DNA of 64,000 nucleotides from Streptomyces sp. TRM70350 (GTDB lineage: Bacteria > Actinomycetota > Actinomycetes > Streptomycetales > Streptomycetaceae): assembly GCF_019219825.1 (NCBI RefSeq), contig NZ_JAHUXH010000006.1, positions 1 through 64,000 on the forward strand, read 5' to 3'. This document shows positions 20,842 through 29,417 of the stretch, one piece after another. The notes under the pieces are model-generated. The model worked only from the letters and a program-made list of their open reading frames with translations, was not told where the DNA came from and searched no databases. Made by a program: the position numbers and the translations under genes. Position 1 is the first letter of the stretch, and every line of letters begins with the position of its first letter.

Positions 20842-21791
20842 GGCTGGATCTCCCCCTGCACCTCACCGAAGATGACGACCTCGTCGCCGGGGCGGACGGT
20901 GCGGATGCGGCGTACCCAGAGCACGATGCCGTCCTGCGGGGCGCGGACCTCCTCCAGCGTGTTGCCGTAGTGGTCGACGACGTGGGCGATCAGGTCGCCT
21001 TCCTTGCAGTTCTCCCCCGGCTCGGCGTGAGCGAGGAAGAAGCCGCCCGCGTCCGAGCGGGCGAAGGTCCCGGAGACGGCCGTGTAGCTGTCCCGCAGCT
21101 CCGCCGCACCGTCGATCATGCCGAGCCGGCGCAGGATGTTGCGGATCGACTGGACGTGCACGGCGACGTTCTGCTCGCGGTAGGTGGCGCCGCCGACCTC
21201 GATGGTGATGGCGGGCTTTCCGGCCGCGAGGGTGGGGTGACGGACCGTGCCGCCCCACTTGCCGCCCTTCCAGACCAGCTCGTGCCCGGCCGCGAGGGCG
21301 AGGTCGGTGGCCAGGTCCTCGTAGCCGCCCTGCAGGATGACCAGCGGGGCGATCTCGCCGAAGGTGCCGCCGGTGTGCAGGTCGACCAGGGCGTCGATGG
21401 CCGGGACGACCTGGTCGACGAAGGTGGCGGCCAGACGCAGCGAGTACGAACCGTCCGCGTCGCCCGGGAAGATCCGGTTCAGGTTCAGGTAGTCCAGGCC
21501 GCTGGTGCGGGCGGCCGCCTCGAAGGCGGGGGTGTTCATGCAGGGGATGCCGACGAGGGTGCCGCGCAGCGTGGCCGGGTCGACCTCGGCGAGTACGCGG
21601 CGGATTGCCTCCTGGCCGTCGTACTCGTCGCCGTGCACACCGGCGTCCACGCACAGCACGGGGCCGTCCTCGGCGCCGTTGACGACGATCAGCGGAATGC
21701 CGAGCTCCACACCGTAGGTGCTGGTGCCGACCGGAATCAGGCCCTGGGCGCGCTCGCCGGGGGCGACGGTCAGCGGACCGATGGAGTACAT
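20838..21791 (-). CDS. Succinylglutamate desuccinylase/aspartoacylase-family (M14) deacylase, copy A
   Basis: This 317-residue zinc hydrolase of the AstE/AspA/DoeB group removes N-acyl groups from amino compounds. Zinc ligands are visible as His and Glu in AGVHGDEYDGQEA and His in DLHTGG. The substrate-binding NLNRIFPGDADGS and catalytic Glu in ITIEVGGATY are also present. The C-terminal ~90 residues form a biotinyl-like beta domain (RAPQDGIVLWVRRIRTV). The ATG at 21791 is preceded by GGAAAGGA, which fixes the start. It shares the operon with a second, related deacylase (27248-28219). The likely substrate is an N-acyl-diamine or N-acyl amino acid. Confidence 0.87.
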   Translation of the reverse strand: MYSIGPLTVAPGERAQGLIPVGTSTYGVELGIPLIVVNGAEDGPVLCVDAGVHGDEYDGQEAIRRVLAEVDPATLRGTLVGIPCMNTPAFEAAARTSGLDYLNLNRIFPGDADGSYSLRLAATFVDQVVPAIDALVDLHTGGTFGEIAPLVILQGGYEDLATDLALAAGHELVWKGGKWGGTVRHPTLAAGKPAITIEVGGATYREQNVAVHVQSIRNILRRLGMIDGAAELRDSYTAVSGTFARSDAGGFFLAHAEPGENCKEGDLIAHVVDHYGNTLEEVRAPQDGIVLWVRRIRTVRPGDEVVIFGEVQGEIQP

Positions 21792-21814
21792 GTCGTTCCT
21801 TTCCAAAGGGGGTT

Positions 21815-23173
21815 TCACAGGCGGGCGGAGGCCTCGGCGAGGGTGTCCGCGATGATGTCGGCGATACGGTCGAGGAGTTGGCGGTCGCTGATCAGCGGGG
21901 GCGCGATCTGGACCAGTGGAGCTGCGCGGTTGTAGACGCGGGCGAGCAGCCCGGCCTCGCGCAGGCGGCGCGGGATCAGGTCGGCGATCAGGTCGGCGCG
22001 GGCGCTGTCGCTGAAGCCGCCGCCGTCGAGGTCGCCGACGAGTTCGCAGGCGTAGAAGAAGCCCGCGCCGCGGACGTCGCCGACGATCGGCAACTCGCCC
22101 AGGGACGTCATGCGTTGGGCCAGGTGGTCCTGGTGCAGGCGCACGTTGTCCAGGATCCGGTCGCGTTCCATGATGTCGAGGCTGCGCAGGGCGATGGCCG
22201 CGCTCAGCGGGTGGCCGCTGAAGGTGTAGCCGTGGTTGAGGACCTCGCCCGGGCGGTTGATCACGTCGGCGACGCGGTCGGAGACCAGGGTCGCGCCCAG
22301 CGGCGCGTAGCCGGCGGTGATGCCCTTGGCGACGGTGACGATGTCCGGGCGGGCGCCGTAGCGCTCCCCGCCGAACCACTCCCCGAGCCTGCCGAAGGCG
22401 GTGATCACCTCGTCGGCGACGAGCAGGAAGCCGTACTGGTCGGCCAGTCGGCGCAGGCCCTGCCAGTAGCCCTGGGGTGGCGTGATACAACCGCCCCGGT
22501 TCTGCACCGGCTCGGCGATCAGCATCCCGACCGTCTCCGGTCCGGCCGCCAGGACCGTGGCCTCCACGTCGGCGAGCAGGTACTGGGTGAAGGCCGTCTC
22601 GTCGAGGGGCTGTTCCAGAGCGGTCCGGCTCGTGTTGGCCACGAAGTGGGTCTCCACGGCCGGCGGCCCGTAGGGCTCGGTGAGGCCCGGGTCGTCGGTG
22701 AAGGACAGCGCCCCGAGGGTCAGCCCGTGGTAGGCGCCGCGCCGGGCGATGGCCTTGGTCCGGCCCGGCTCACCGCGCAGGGTGTGGTACCTGCGGGCGA
22801 TCTTCCACGCGGTCTCCACGGCTTCGGCGCCGCCGCCGCTGAAGAAGACGTGCTCGATACCGTCCGGGGCCAGGGCGGCCAGCCGTTCGGCGAGTTGGAG
22901 GCCGGTGGGGTGCGCGGACTCCGACCACAGGGGGCTGTAGCAGAGTTCGCGCAGTTGCTTCTGGGCCGCTTCGGCGATCTCGTCGGCGTAGGAGTAGCCG
23001 ATCTGGCAGCAGTACAGCCCGGACAGGCCGTCGATGTAGCGGTTGCCGGCCGCGTCGTCGACGTACGGGCCCTCGCCATGGCGCACGACGAACAGTTCCC
23101 TGCCCTGCGGGACGAGCGAGCCGTTCGCGGTCATGTTCAGCAGCAGATGCCGCTTGGCGGTTGTGGTGGTCAT
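21815..23173 (-). CDS. Class III aminotransferase (omega-amino acid/diamine type)
   Basis: This PLP-dependent transaminase has 452 residues. The PLP Lys is Lys283 in TVAKGITAGYAPLG, the Asp contact is in LLVADEVITAFGRLG and the phosphate-binding segment is FFSGGGAEAVETAWK. The N-terminus (LYCCQIGYSYADEIAEA) is of the beta-alanine/putrescine-pyruvate aminotransferase group. It would convert a terminal amine to an aldehyde, feeding the aldehyde dehydrogenase two genes downstream. The ATG at 23173 overlaps the stop of the ABC permease gene by 4 bases, so transport and catabolism are co-translated. Confidence 0.93.
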   Translation of the reverse strand: MTTTTAKRHLLLNMTANGSLVPQGRELFVVRHGEGPYVDDAAGNRYIDGLSGLYCCQIGYSYADEIAEAAQKQLRELCYSPLWSESAHPTGLQLAERLAALAPDGIEHVFFSGGGAEAVETAWKIARRYHTLRGEPGRTKAIARRGAYHGLTLGALSFTDDPGLTEPYGPPAVETHFVANTSRTALEQPLDETAFTQYLLADVEATVLAAGPETVGMLIAEPVQNRGGCITPPQGYWQGLRRLADQYGFLLVADEVITAFGRLGEWFGGERYGARPDIVTVAKGITAGYAPLGATLVSDRVADVINRPGEVLNHGYTFSGHPLSAAIALRSLDIMERDRILDNVRLHQDHLAQRMTSLGELPIVGDVRGAGFFYACELVGDLDGGGFSDSARADLIADLIPRRLREAGLLARVYNRAAPLVQIAPPLISDRQLLDRIADIIADTLAEASARL

Positions 23174-24036
23174 ACCTTCTCAGCTCCCGGAGTGGCGATT
23201 CCCGTCGTGGTCTCGACCGACAGCAGGGAGTTCTGTCGTCCGGAGCCGAGCCAGCGCACCAGGGCCACCAGGGCGAGGGCGAGGATCGCGAAGGCGATCA
23301 GGATCGCGCTGACCGCGGTCACGCTGGGATCGATGTCGAACGTCAGCGAGTTGTAGATCTGCACCGGCAGCGTGACGGTGTCGACCGACGCCAGGAACTG
23401 GGAGATGTAGAACTCGTCGAAGCTCGTGATGAACGAGAAGATCGCCGCCGCGATCATGCCCGGCGCGGCCAGCGGGAAGGTGATCTTCCGGGCGATCGTC
23501 AGCCGGCTGGCGCCCATGCTGGCCGCGGCGTCCTCCAGGCGTTCGTCGATCCCGCGCAGGGTCGCGATCAGGATCAGCACCGCGATCGGCGAGGCCAGCA
23601 CGGTGTGGCCGAGGGCGATGGCGAGCGGGCTGCCCAGCATCGCGGCCGGTTCGAACAGCAGGAACAGACCCAGCGCGGTGACGATGTTCGGGATGATCAG
23701 CGGACCCAGGACCAGCGCGTAGACCGCGGAGCGCAGCGGCAGTTCGCTGCGGGTCAGCGCGGTCGCCGCGGTCACCCCGATGATCAGCGAGAAGACCGTG
23801 CTCAACGCGGCGATCAGGGCGCTGAGCGACAGCGCCGCCGGCCACTTGCTGCCGTCGGCGAACAACGCCTTGTACCAGCCCAGCGTCCAGGAGTCCGGCG
23901 GGAACGCCGCGAAGGCGTTGTCACTGAACGACGTGACCAGGATGACCACGATCGGCAACGCCAGGAACAGCAGGATCACGGTGGCGACCGCCGTCAGAAC
24001 GATCCGCCCGGCCAGGGTGCTGCGCAGCTCCATCAT
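23170..24036 (-). CDS. ABC transporter permease, PotC-like (spermidine/putrescine family)
   Basis: This 288-residue inner-membrane permease has about six transmembrane segments, starting with LTAVATVILLFLALPIVVILV. The EAA loop reads EDAAASMGASRLTIARKITFPL, which contacts the ATPase. It pairs with the neighbouring PotB-like permease, as in the polyamine/opine/phosphonate transporter family. It overlaps the aminotransferase start by 4 bases and the PotB-like gene stop by 4 bases. The substrate is probably a cationic amine or amino-acid derivative. Confidence 0.93.
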   Translation of the reverse strand: MMELRSTLAGRIVLTAVATVILLFLALPIVVILVTSFSDNAFAAFPPDSWTLGWYKALFADGSKWPAALSLSALIAALSTVFSLIIGVTAATALTRSELPLRSAVYALVLGPLIIPNIVTALGLFLLFEPAAMLGSPLAIALGHTVLASPIAVLILIATLRGIDERLEDAAASMGASRLTIARKITFPLAAPGMIAAAIFSFITSFDEFYISQFLASVDTVTLPVQIYNSLTFDIDPSVTAVSAILIAFAILALALVALVRWLGSGRQNSLLSVETTTGIATPGAEKV

Positions 24037-24929
24037 GACGCGCTCCTCTTCTTCCGGCTCGCGCCCAGGGAGCTGATCAGCTTGACCAGCAGCAGTCCGG
24101 CGAAGGTCAGCAGCAGAAGGATGACGCCCTCAGCGGCCGCCCCGTTCCACTGGTTCTCCTTCGTCACCTGCTGGTTGATCAGCGAGGCGATCATCGTCTG
24201 GTTCGGCCCGCCCATCAGCGCGGGAGTGATGTAGTAACCCAGCGACAGAATGAAACCGAGCAGCCCCGCACTGGCCAGCCCGGGGGCGACCAGCGGCAGA
24301 TACACCCGGCGGAAGATGGTCACGCGTCCCGCGCCCATGCTCGCCGCGGCCGCCAGCAGCCTGCGGTCCACACCGCGCATCACCCCGTACAGCAGCAGCA
24401 CCGTGTACGGCAGCATCACCGAGGTCGTGCCGATGACCACACCGATCTCGTTGTACAGCAGCTGATAGGGCGCTCCGGGGACCCACAGCGTGGACAGGGT
24501 CTCGTTCACCAGGCCCTTGTCACCGAGCATGATGATCCAGCCGTAGGTACGCACCAGGGCGCTGATGAAGTGCGGCACGACCACGACCAGCATCGCCAGC
24601 CCGGCCCACACGGGCTTCAGCCGCGAGATCGCGTTCGCCAGGACGAACCCGAAGACCAGACTGAACAGCGCCGTCTCCGCCGAGATCCGCAACGTCGTGA
24701 ACAGCACCGACAGATTGACGCCCGTGAGCGCCTCGGCGTACCAGCGCAGGGTGAGCGATCCGTCGGCGTTCTTCAGACTGAGGAACATCGTGCTGAAGAT
24801 CGGGTAGACGAACAGCACCAGCAGATAGACCACGACCGGCAGGGCGTACAGGATGCCGGCCCTTGTCCGGCGCGAGGCCAGCAGCTTGCGCGGACGGGCG
24901 GGAGCATGGGCGGTCAGAGTGGCGGCCAT
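24033..24929 (-). CDS. ABC transporter permease, PotB-like (spermidine/putrescine family)
   Basis: The 298-residue membrane permease has about six hydrophobic segments beginning with LYALPVVVYLLVLFVYPIFS. Its EAA-type loop is LLAAAASMGAGRVTIFRRVYLPL. The N-terminus carries a basic cytoplasmic stretch before the first helix. It follows the ATPase gene after 3 bp and overlaps the PotC-like gene, so the four importer genes form one compact unit. Confidence 0.93.
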   Translation of the reverse strand: MAATLTAHAPARPRKLLASRRTRAGILYALPVVVYLLVLFVYPIFSTMFLSLKNADGSLTLRWYAEALTGVNLSVLFTTLRISAETALFSLVFGFVLANAISRLKPVWAGLAMLVVVVPHFISALVRTYGWIIMLGDKGLVNETLSTLWVPGAPYQLLYNEIGVVIGTTSVMLPYTVLLLYGVMRGVDRRLLAAAASMGAGRVTIFRRVYLPLVAPGLASAGLLGFILSLGYYITPALMGGPNQTMIASLINQQVTKENQWNGAAAEGVILLLLTFAGLLLVKLISSLGASRKKRSAS

Positions 24930-24932
24930 GAC

Positions 24933-26072
24933 TCACCCGCCCTGTTCGGTGGGGAAGAGATTGACGTCCTCGGGATGGACGGTCACCCCGATCTGCTCGC
25001 CGGATACGGGCCCCCGGCCGGCCGGGACCTCCAGACGCAGCAGCGGCGCGTCACCGGCACCGATGCGCACGCCCGCGCGGACCAGGGTGCCCACATACGT
25101 GGCGGTCTCCACCGTGCCGGTGACGAAGCCCTCGTCCGGAGCACAGGCCCGCAGCCGACCCGGCTGGACAGCCACCTTCACCTCGGTACCGGAGACCAGG
25201 TCATGGCGCCGCGCCTTCAGCAGCCCCCCGCTCTGGGTGAGGCGGACCAGGGTGTGCTCGTCGGTGCTCTGCACCACCCGGCCGGGCAGGAAGTTCGCCG
25301 CGCCGAGGAAGTCCGCCACGAACGGCGTCCTCGGCCGCTCGAACAGCTCCCGCGGGGTGTCGAACTGCTCGATCAGACCGTTACGCATCACCGCGATACG
25401 GTCCGACATCACCAGCGCCTCTTCCTGATCGTGCGTCACATAGATGACGGTCAGGCCGAGTTCCTGCTGAATGGCCTTGATCTCCACCTGGAGCTGGTCA
25501 CGCAGCTTCTTGTCCAGCGCGCCCAGCGGCTCGTCCATGAGGATCACCGGCGGCCGGTAGACCAGCGCCCGGCACAGGGCCACACGCTGCTGCTGACCAC
25601 CGGACAGCTCACGCGGCTTGCGGCCGCCGAAGCCGGACAGGCCGGCGATCTCCAGGGTCTCCCCCACCCGCCTGCGGATCTCGTCCTTCGGCACCCCGCG
25701 CAGCGTGAGCGGGAAAGCGACGTTCTCACTCACCGTCATGTGCGGGAAGAGCAGGTACTGCTGGAAGACGAAACCCAGGTTGCGTTTCTGCGGGGCGAGC
25801 CGCGTGACGTCGCGGTCCCCGACGGTGATGGTGCCGGAGTCCGGTTCGCAGAACCCGGCGATCATCATCAGGGTCGTGGTCTTGCCCGACCCGGAGGCGC
25901 CGAGGAAGGTGACGAACTCCCCGGCCGCGATCTCCATGGAGGCCTCGTCCACGGCGACGACGTCGCCGTATGTCTTGCGCAGGGCCACTACCGACAGCGG
26001 TTTGCCGGTCGCGGTGGCCGGCTTGGCGCCGGCCACCGCGACGGACGGTGTGGCAACACCGAATTCAGCCAC
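24933..26072 (-). CDS. ABC transporter ATP-binding protein, PotA-like
   Basis: The 379-residue ATPase energises the importer. Walker A GASGSGKTT is at residues 58-66, the Q-loop is FQQYLLFPHMTV, the signature LSGGQQQR is near 155, Walker B is VILMDEPLGALD and the switch His is in VTHDQEEAL. The last ~120 residues form the TOBE regulatory domain typical of the PotA/FbpC class. A 25-residue Ala-rich extension precedes the domain. It overlaps the end of the substrate-binding protein gene by 8 bases. Confidence 0.95.
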   Translation of the reverse strand: MAEFGVATPSVAVAGAKPATATGKPLSVVALRKTYGDVVAVDEASMEIAAGEFVTFLGASGSGKTTTLMMIAGFCEPDSGTITVGDRDVTRLAPQKRNLGFVFQQYLLFPHMTVSENVAFPLTLRGVPKDEIRRRVGETLEIAGLSGFGGRKPRELSGGQQQRVALCRALVYRPPVILMDEPLGALDKKLRDQLQVEIKAIQQELGLTVIYVTHDQEEALVMSDRIAVMRNGLIEQFDTPRELFERPRTPFVADFLGAANFLPGRVVQSTDEHTLVRLTQSGGLLKARRHDLVSGTEVKVAVQPGRLRACAPDEGFVTGTVETATYVGTLVRAGVRIGAGDAPLLRLEVPAGRGPVSGEQIGVTVHPEDVNLFPTEQGG

Positions 26073-27165
26073 GAGCCCACTCCAACCAGCGCTTGGTGAC
26101 GGCGGATTCGTTCTTGAGCCACCAGTCGAGGTCCGTGTCGAAACCCTTGTCGTAGTACTGCGGCGCGCCGGCGAGTGCGTTGCGCTCGTCCTCGGTGAGC
26201 TTCGCGTAGGCCACCGGGGAGGAGGGGTTCGACGGGAAAACCTTGGCCAGGTTGGCCTGGATCTCGGGACGCAACGAGAAGTCCATGAGCTGGTAGGCGT
26301 TGTCCGCGTTGGCCGCGCCCTTGGCGATGGCGTAGCCCTGGAACTGGCGGCGCATGCCGTTGAGCTGCCTGGCGACCGGGACGCCCTGCTTCTGCAGGTC
26401 GGCGATCCGGCCGTCCCAGACGGTGGACATCGTCACTTCCTGGCGGCTGAGCAGGACGCCGGGGAGCGGGCCGCTGTCCCAGAACTTCTTGATGTCGGAC
26501 CTGAGCCGGGTCAGCACCTTGAAGGCGCGGTCGACGTCGAGCGGGTACAGCTTGTCCATCGGCACACCGTCGGCCAGCAGCGCGAACTCCAGCTCCGGCA
26601 GGTCCGCGTCCGGGTTGCACATCGAGCGGCTGCCCTGGAACGCCTTGGTGTCCCAGAAGTCCGCCCACGACTCGGGCTTCTTACCGCCGAAGGCGTCGGT
26701 GCGGTACGCCATGCACTGGCCGTAGAAGCTGTTGCCGATGGCGTGGTCGGTGATCTGGTTCTCGGGGATCTTCGCGCTCTTCAGGCTCTTGACCCGGTCG
26801 AGGTCCAGCTTCTCCAGTGCGTCCTGGTTCACGTACTTGGCGTGGGACATCATCGAGTTGTTGATGAGGTCGCACTGCGGGCGGCCCTGCTTGATCTGCG
26901 CGAGCAGCGGGGCGTCGTCCAGGTTGAGGACCTTGACGGTGATGCCGGTCTCCTGGGTGAACGGCGTGTAGATCGCCTTCTGCAGGGCCGCGCCGAAGGT
27001 ACCGCCGCTGTCGCGGACGATCACTGTCTTGCCGTCTCCCTTGCCGCCGGAGGCTGCGCGGCTGGTGCCGGTGCCGCAGGCGGCGAGGGAGGGAAGAGCG
27101 GCGAGGGCGGCCAGGCCGCCTGCTCCGCGCAGGAGCGCTCTACGGCCGATCACGGGATCACTCAT
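26065..27165 (-). CDS. Extracellular solute-binding lipoprotein, PotD-like
   Basis: The 366-residue substrate-binding protein serves the adjacent importer. The N-terminus MSDPVIGRRALLRGAGG has a twin-arginine-like motif, followed by a hydrophobic stretch and a lipobox LAAC (Cys near residue 29), so it is probably exported and lipid-anchored. The mature part (VIVRDSGGTFGAALQKAIYTPFTQETG) matches the spermidine/putrescine-binding family. The ATG at 27165 follows AGGAGA, which sets the start. It is the receptor that decides the operon's substrate, and no charge-specific motif allows naming it. Confidence 0.92.
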   Translation of the reverse strand: MSDPVIGRRALLRGAGGLAALAALPSLAACGTGTSRAASGGKGDGKTVIVRDSGGTFGAALQKAIYTPFTQETGITVKVLNLDDAPLLAQIKQGRPQCDLINNSMMSHAKYVNQDALEKLDLDRVKSLKSAKIPENQITDHAIGNSFYGQCMAYRTDAFGGKKPESWADFWDTKAFQGSRSMCNPDADLPELEFALLADGVPMDKLYPLDVDRAFKVLTRLRSDIKKFWDSGPLPGVLLSRQEVTMSTVWDGRIADLQKQGVPVARQLNGMRRQFQGYAIAKGAANADNAYQLMDFSLRPEIQANLAKVFPSNPSSPVAYAKLTEDERNALAGAPQYYDKGFDTDLDWWLKNESAVTKRWLEWARG

Positions 27166-27212
27166 GACAAATCTCCTGGAGGTAGCGCGTGGGGACCAGC
27201 TCAATGGGCGGT

Positions 27213-27222
27213 GGGGGGGGGG
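27213..27222. repeat. Homopolymer run of 10 G between deacylase copy B and the PotD-like gene
   Basis: Ten consecutive G (C on the coding strand) lie in the 82-bp gap upstream of the solute-binding protein gene. The run is prone to slippage and sits in the leader, not in a reading frame. Confidence 0.7.
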
Positions 27223-27247
27223 AATCAGCGGGCGGGCACGCGGCCCG

Positions 27248-28219
27248 TCAGTCATGCGGGACGGCGATGGCGGCGAGCTCCGTGCCGGGGCGGACGGTGA
27301 GCCCGTTCATGCCATAGATGATCTTTCCGGTGGCGGTCGCGGCGATCTTGTGCTCGGCGCCGTCGGCCGGGTCGATGATGTGGCCGATGGTCTGTCCTTC
27401 GGTCACCACGTCACCGGTGATCGCGTCCGGGTACCACAGGCCGGCGGCCGGGGAGACGACGTCGCCCGTCCAGACCCACTCGCGCGGCCGCGCGGTCACC
27501 GGTGCGAGGTCCTGCGGGGCCTCGATGACACCGAGGTGGTGCAGCAGCCGGTGCAGGCCGTCGAGGAGTCTGCGCGCAGTGGCGGGGTCCCGGTCGCCGA
27601 GTTGCCCGGTCTCGACGAGGATGGCGGGAATACCCTGCCGGTTCGCCGCGGCGTGGCTGTTGCCGCCGTCCGGGACGGGGCGGACGATGACCCGTTCGTA
27701 GCCGACGGCGTAGGCCATTCCCTTGATCTTGGCGTCCAGTTCCTCGTCGGAGGTCAGGCGGTAGCCGACGAAGTCGAGCAGATGCTGGTCGATGCCGCCG
27801 CTGTGCAGATCGACGTAAGCGTCGGCGCCGTTGACCACGGTCTCGAACAGCCAGGCCGCCATCCGGTCGGTGGGGCCGCCGTTCGGGTCGCCGGGGAAGA
27901 CGCGGTTGATGTTGACGCCGTCCAGTGGCGAGATGTTGAGCCTGCCTCCGTAGACGGCAGGGGGGTTGGCCACGGGGCAGATCACCAGCTGGCCTGCGAC
28001 ATCGTCCGGCTCCAGCAGTCCGGCCAGGCGGGTGGCGGCGTCGACCCCGATGAACTCGCCGCCGTGCACCCCGCCGGTGATCACGACTCTGGGGCCGGGA
28101 CGGGAGCCGTTGACGAGGATGAGGGGGACCTCCACCGTCGTGGGGCCGAGGTCGGCGGGGAGGCTCCCGCGGGTCTTCTGGCCGGGCTCGGCCCGAAGCG
28201 GGCCGATGGTCAGGGTCAT
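27248..28219 (-). CDS. Succinylglutamate desuccinylase/aspartoacylase-family (M14) deacylase, copy B
   Basis: This 323-residue zinc-dependent N-deacylase-like protein is related to copy A but diverged. His and Glu ligands lie in GGVHGGEFIGVDA (Gly replaces the usual Asp after HG), the Arg/Asn pocket in VNINRVFPGDPNG, His in DLHSGGIDQ and the catalytic Glu in ILVETGQLG. The C-terminal beta domain (TATGKIIYGMNGLTV) is shared with copy A. It lies between the flavoprotein oxidase genes and the importer. Having two deacylases in one operon suggests two acyl forms of a substrate or sequential steps. Confidence 0.87.
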   Translation of the reverse strand: MTLTIGPLRAEPGQKTRGSLPADLGPTTVEVPLILVNGSRPGPRVVITGGVHGGEFIGVDAATRLAGLLEPDDVAGQLVICPVANPPAVYGGRLNISPLDGVNINRVFPGDPNGGPTDRMAAWLFETVVNGADAYVDLHSGGIDQHLLDFVGYRLTSDEELDAKIKGMAYAVGYERVIVRPVPDGGNSHAAANRQGIPAILVETGQLGDRDPATARRLLDGLHRLLHHLGVIEAPQDLAPVTARPREWVWTGDVVSPAAGLWYPDAITGDVVTEGQTIGHIIDPADGAEHKIAATATGKIIYGMNGLTVRPGTELAAIAVPHD

Positions 28220-28237
28220 GTCTTACCTCATTCGGGC

Positions 28238-29374
28238 TCAGGCCGCGGCGCGGCCGTGGGTACTGATGAAGTCGATCGGCTGGGTTGTGCGGCCCTCCAG
28301 GGCGAGGTCCGCGGCGATGTCGCCCATGGCGGGCGAGAGTTTGAAGCCCTGACCGGAGAACCCGGCCAGCAGGATGATGTCGTCGCATCCGGGCAGGGGG
28401 CCGACCAGCGGGCGGGTGCTGTCGGTGTAGCCCTCCATGAAGACGCCGAGCCGCACCGGGTCGGGGTTCAGGCCGGGCAGGTGGCGCCGCACGATCTCGG
28501 TGAAGGTCTCCAGTTCCTCCGGCGCGACGGTCCTCTCCAGCCTGTTCGGGTCGTCCACAGGGCGGTGATACGCCTGGGACAGGCCGAGCTTGACGGACAA
28601 GCCGTCCGGGGACGGGATCCCGTAGAAGTGGGGGGCGCCCGCGCGAATGAAGCCGGGGCGCTCCTCGCCGGCCCGGTGGTCCTCGCCGGGCAGGAACCAG
28701 GCGCTGATCGCACGGCAGATGCTCACCTGCCACGGCAGGTCGGGCAGCAGGTCACCCACCCAGGGACCCGGGGTGACCACCGCGGCGTCGAAGCGCTCCC
28801 TGTCGGTGTCGGTGCGGATCTCCACCCCTCCCCCGGCCACGGGGTTGACCTTCCGCACCGGGGTGTAGCGGCGGAGCCGGGCACCCAGTTCCGCGGCGCG
28901 GCGGGCCGCGGTCTGGACCGTCAGCTCGGGGCGGATGAAGCCCGCACGGCGGTCGAGGACCGCAAGGTCGCCGTCGTCCACCCGGAACTGCGGGAAACGC
29001 TTGGCCATCGCCTCGGCGTCGATCACCTCGTGGTCGAGGCCGTGCTCGGCGATGACGTCCATGACCGTGCGCATCTCGGGGTCGTCGGCCGACCCCATGA
29101 ACAGGCAGCCCGTCAGACGGCGCAGCTCGCGGCCGGTCTCCGTCTGCAACTGCTGCCAGAGGGCGTCGGCGTGCCGTACGAGCGGTACGTACCGGCCGTC
29201 GTCGGTCTGCACGCTGCGGAAGACCCGGGTCTCTCCGCCCGCGGCGCTGCGGTCGTGGCCGGGGGCGAAGCGGTCGTAGGCGACGACCTCGGCGCCACGG
29301 GCCACCAGCCGCCAGGCGGCCTGGCTGCCGACCGTGCCGGTACCGACGACGGCGACCCGTTTCCTCGTGGCCAT
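28238..29374 (-). CDS. SoxA/MTOX-like FAD-dependent amine oxidase, copy 1
   Basis: This 378-residue flavoprotein of the monomeric sarcosine oxidase/N-methyl-L-tryptophan oxidase family oxidises secondary amines. The FAD-binding motif RVAVVGTGTVGSQAAWRL is at the N-terminus, with GGETRVFRS, the oxygen-activating Lys262 in SVKLGLS, and GFSGQGFKLSPAMGD near the C-terminus. At the position of the Cys that covalently holds FAD in the characterised enzymes (Cys315/Cys308) there is Phe312 (GVFMEGYTD), so FAD is probably bound non-covalently. It is a near-identical-length paralogue of the upstream gene, from which it is separated by 43 bp. Confidence 0.9.
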   Translation of the reverse strand: MATRKRVAVVGTGTVGSQAAWRLVARGAEVVAYDRFAPGHDRSAAGGETRVFRSVQTDDGRYVPLVRHADALWQQLQTETGRELRRLTGCLFMGSADDPEMRTVMDVIAEHGLDHEVIDAEAMAKRFPQFRVDDGDLAVLDRRAGFIRPELTVQTAARRAAELGARLRRYTPVRKVNPVAGGGVEIRTDTDRERFDAAVVTPGPWVGDLLPDLPWQVSICRAISAWFLPGEDHRAGEERPGFIRAGAPHFYGIPSPDGLSVKLGLSQAYHRPVDDPNRLERTVAPEELETFTEIVRRHLPGLNPDPVRLGVFMEGYTDSTRPLVGPLPGCDDIILLAGFSGQGFKLSPAMGDIAADLALEGRTTQPIDFISTHGRAAA

Positions 29375-29417
29375 GTGGTTCTCCTTGGCGGATGTGCCGG
29401 ATGGTGGTCGGGGCGGT

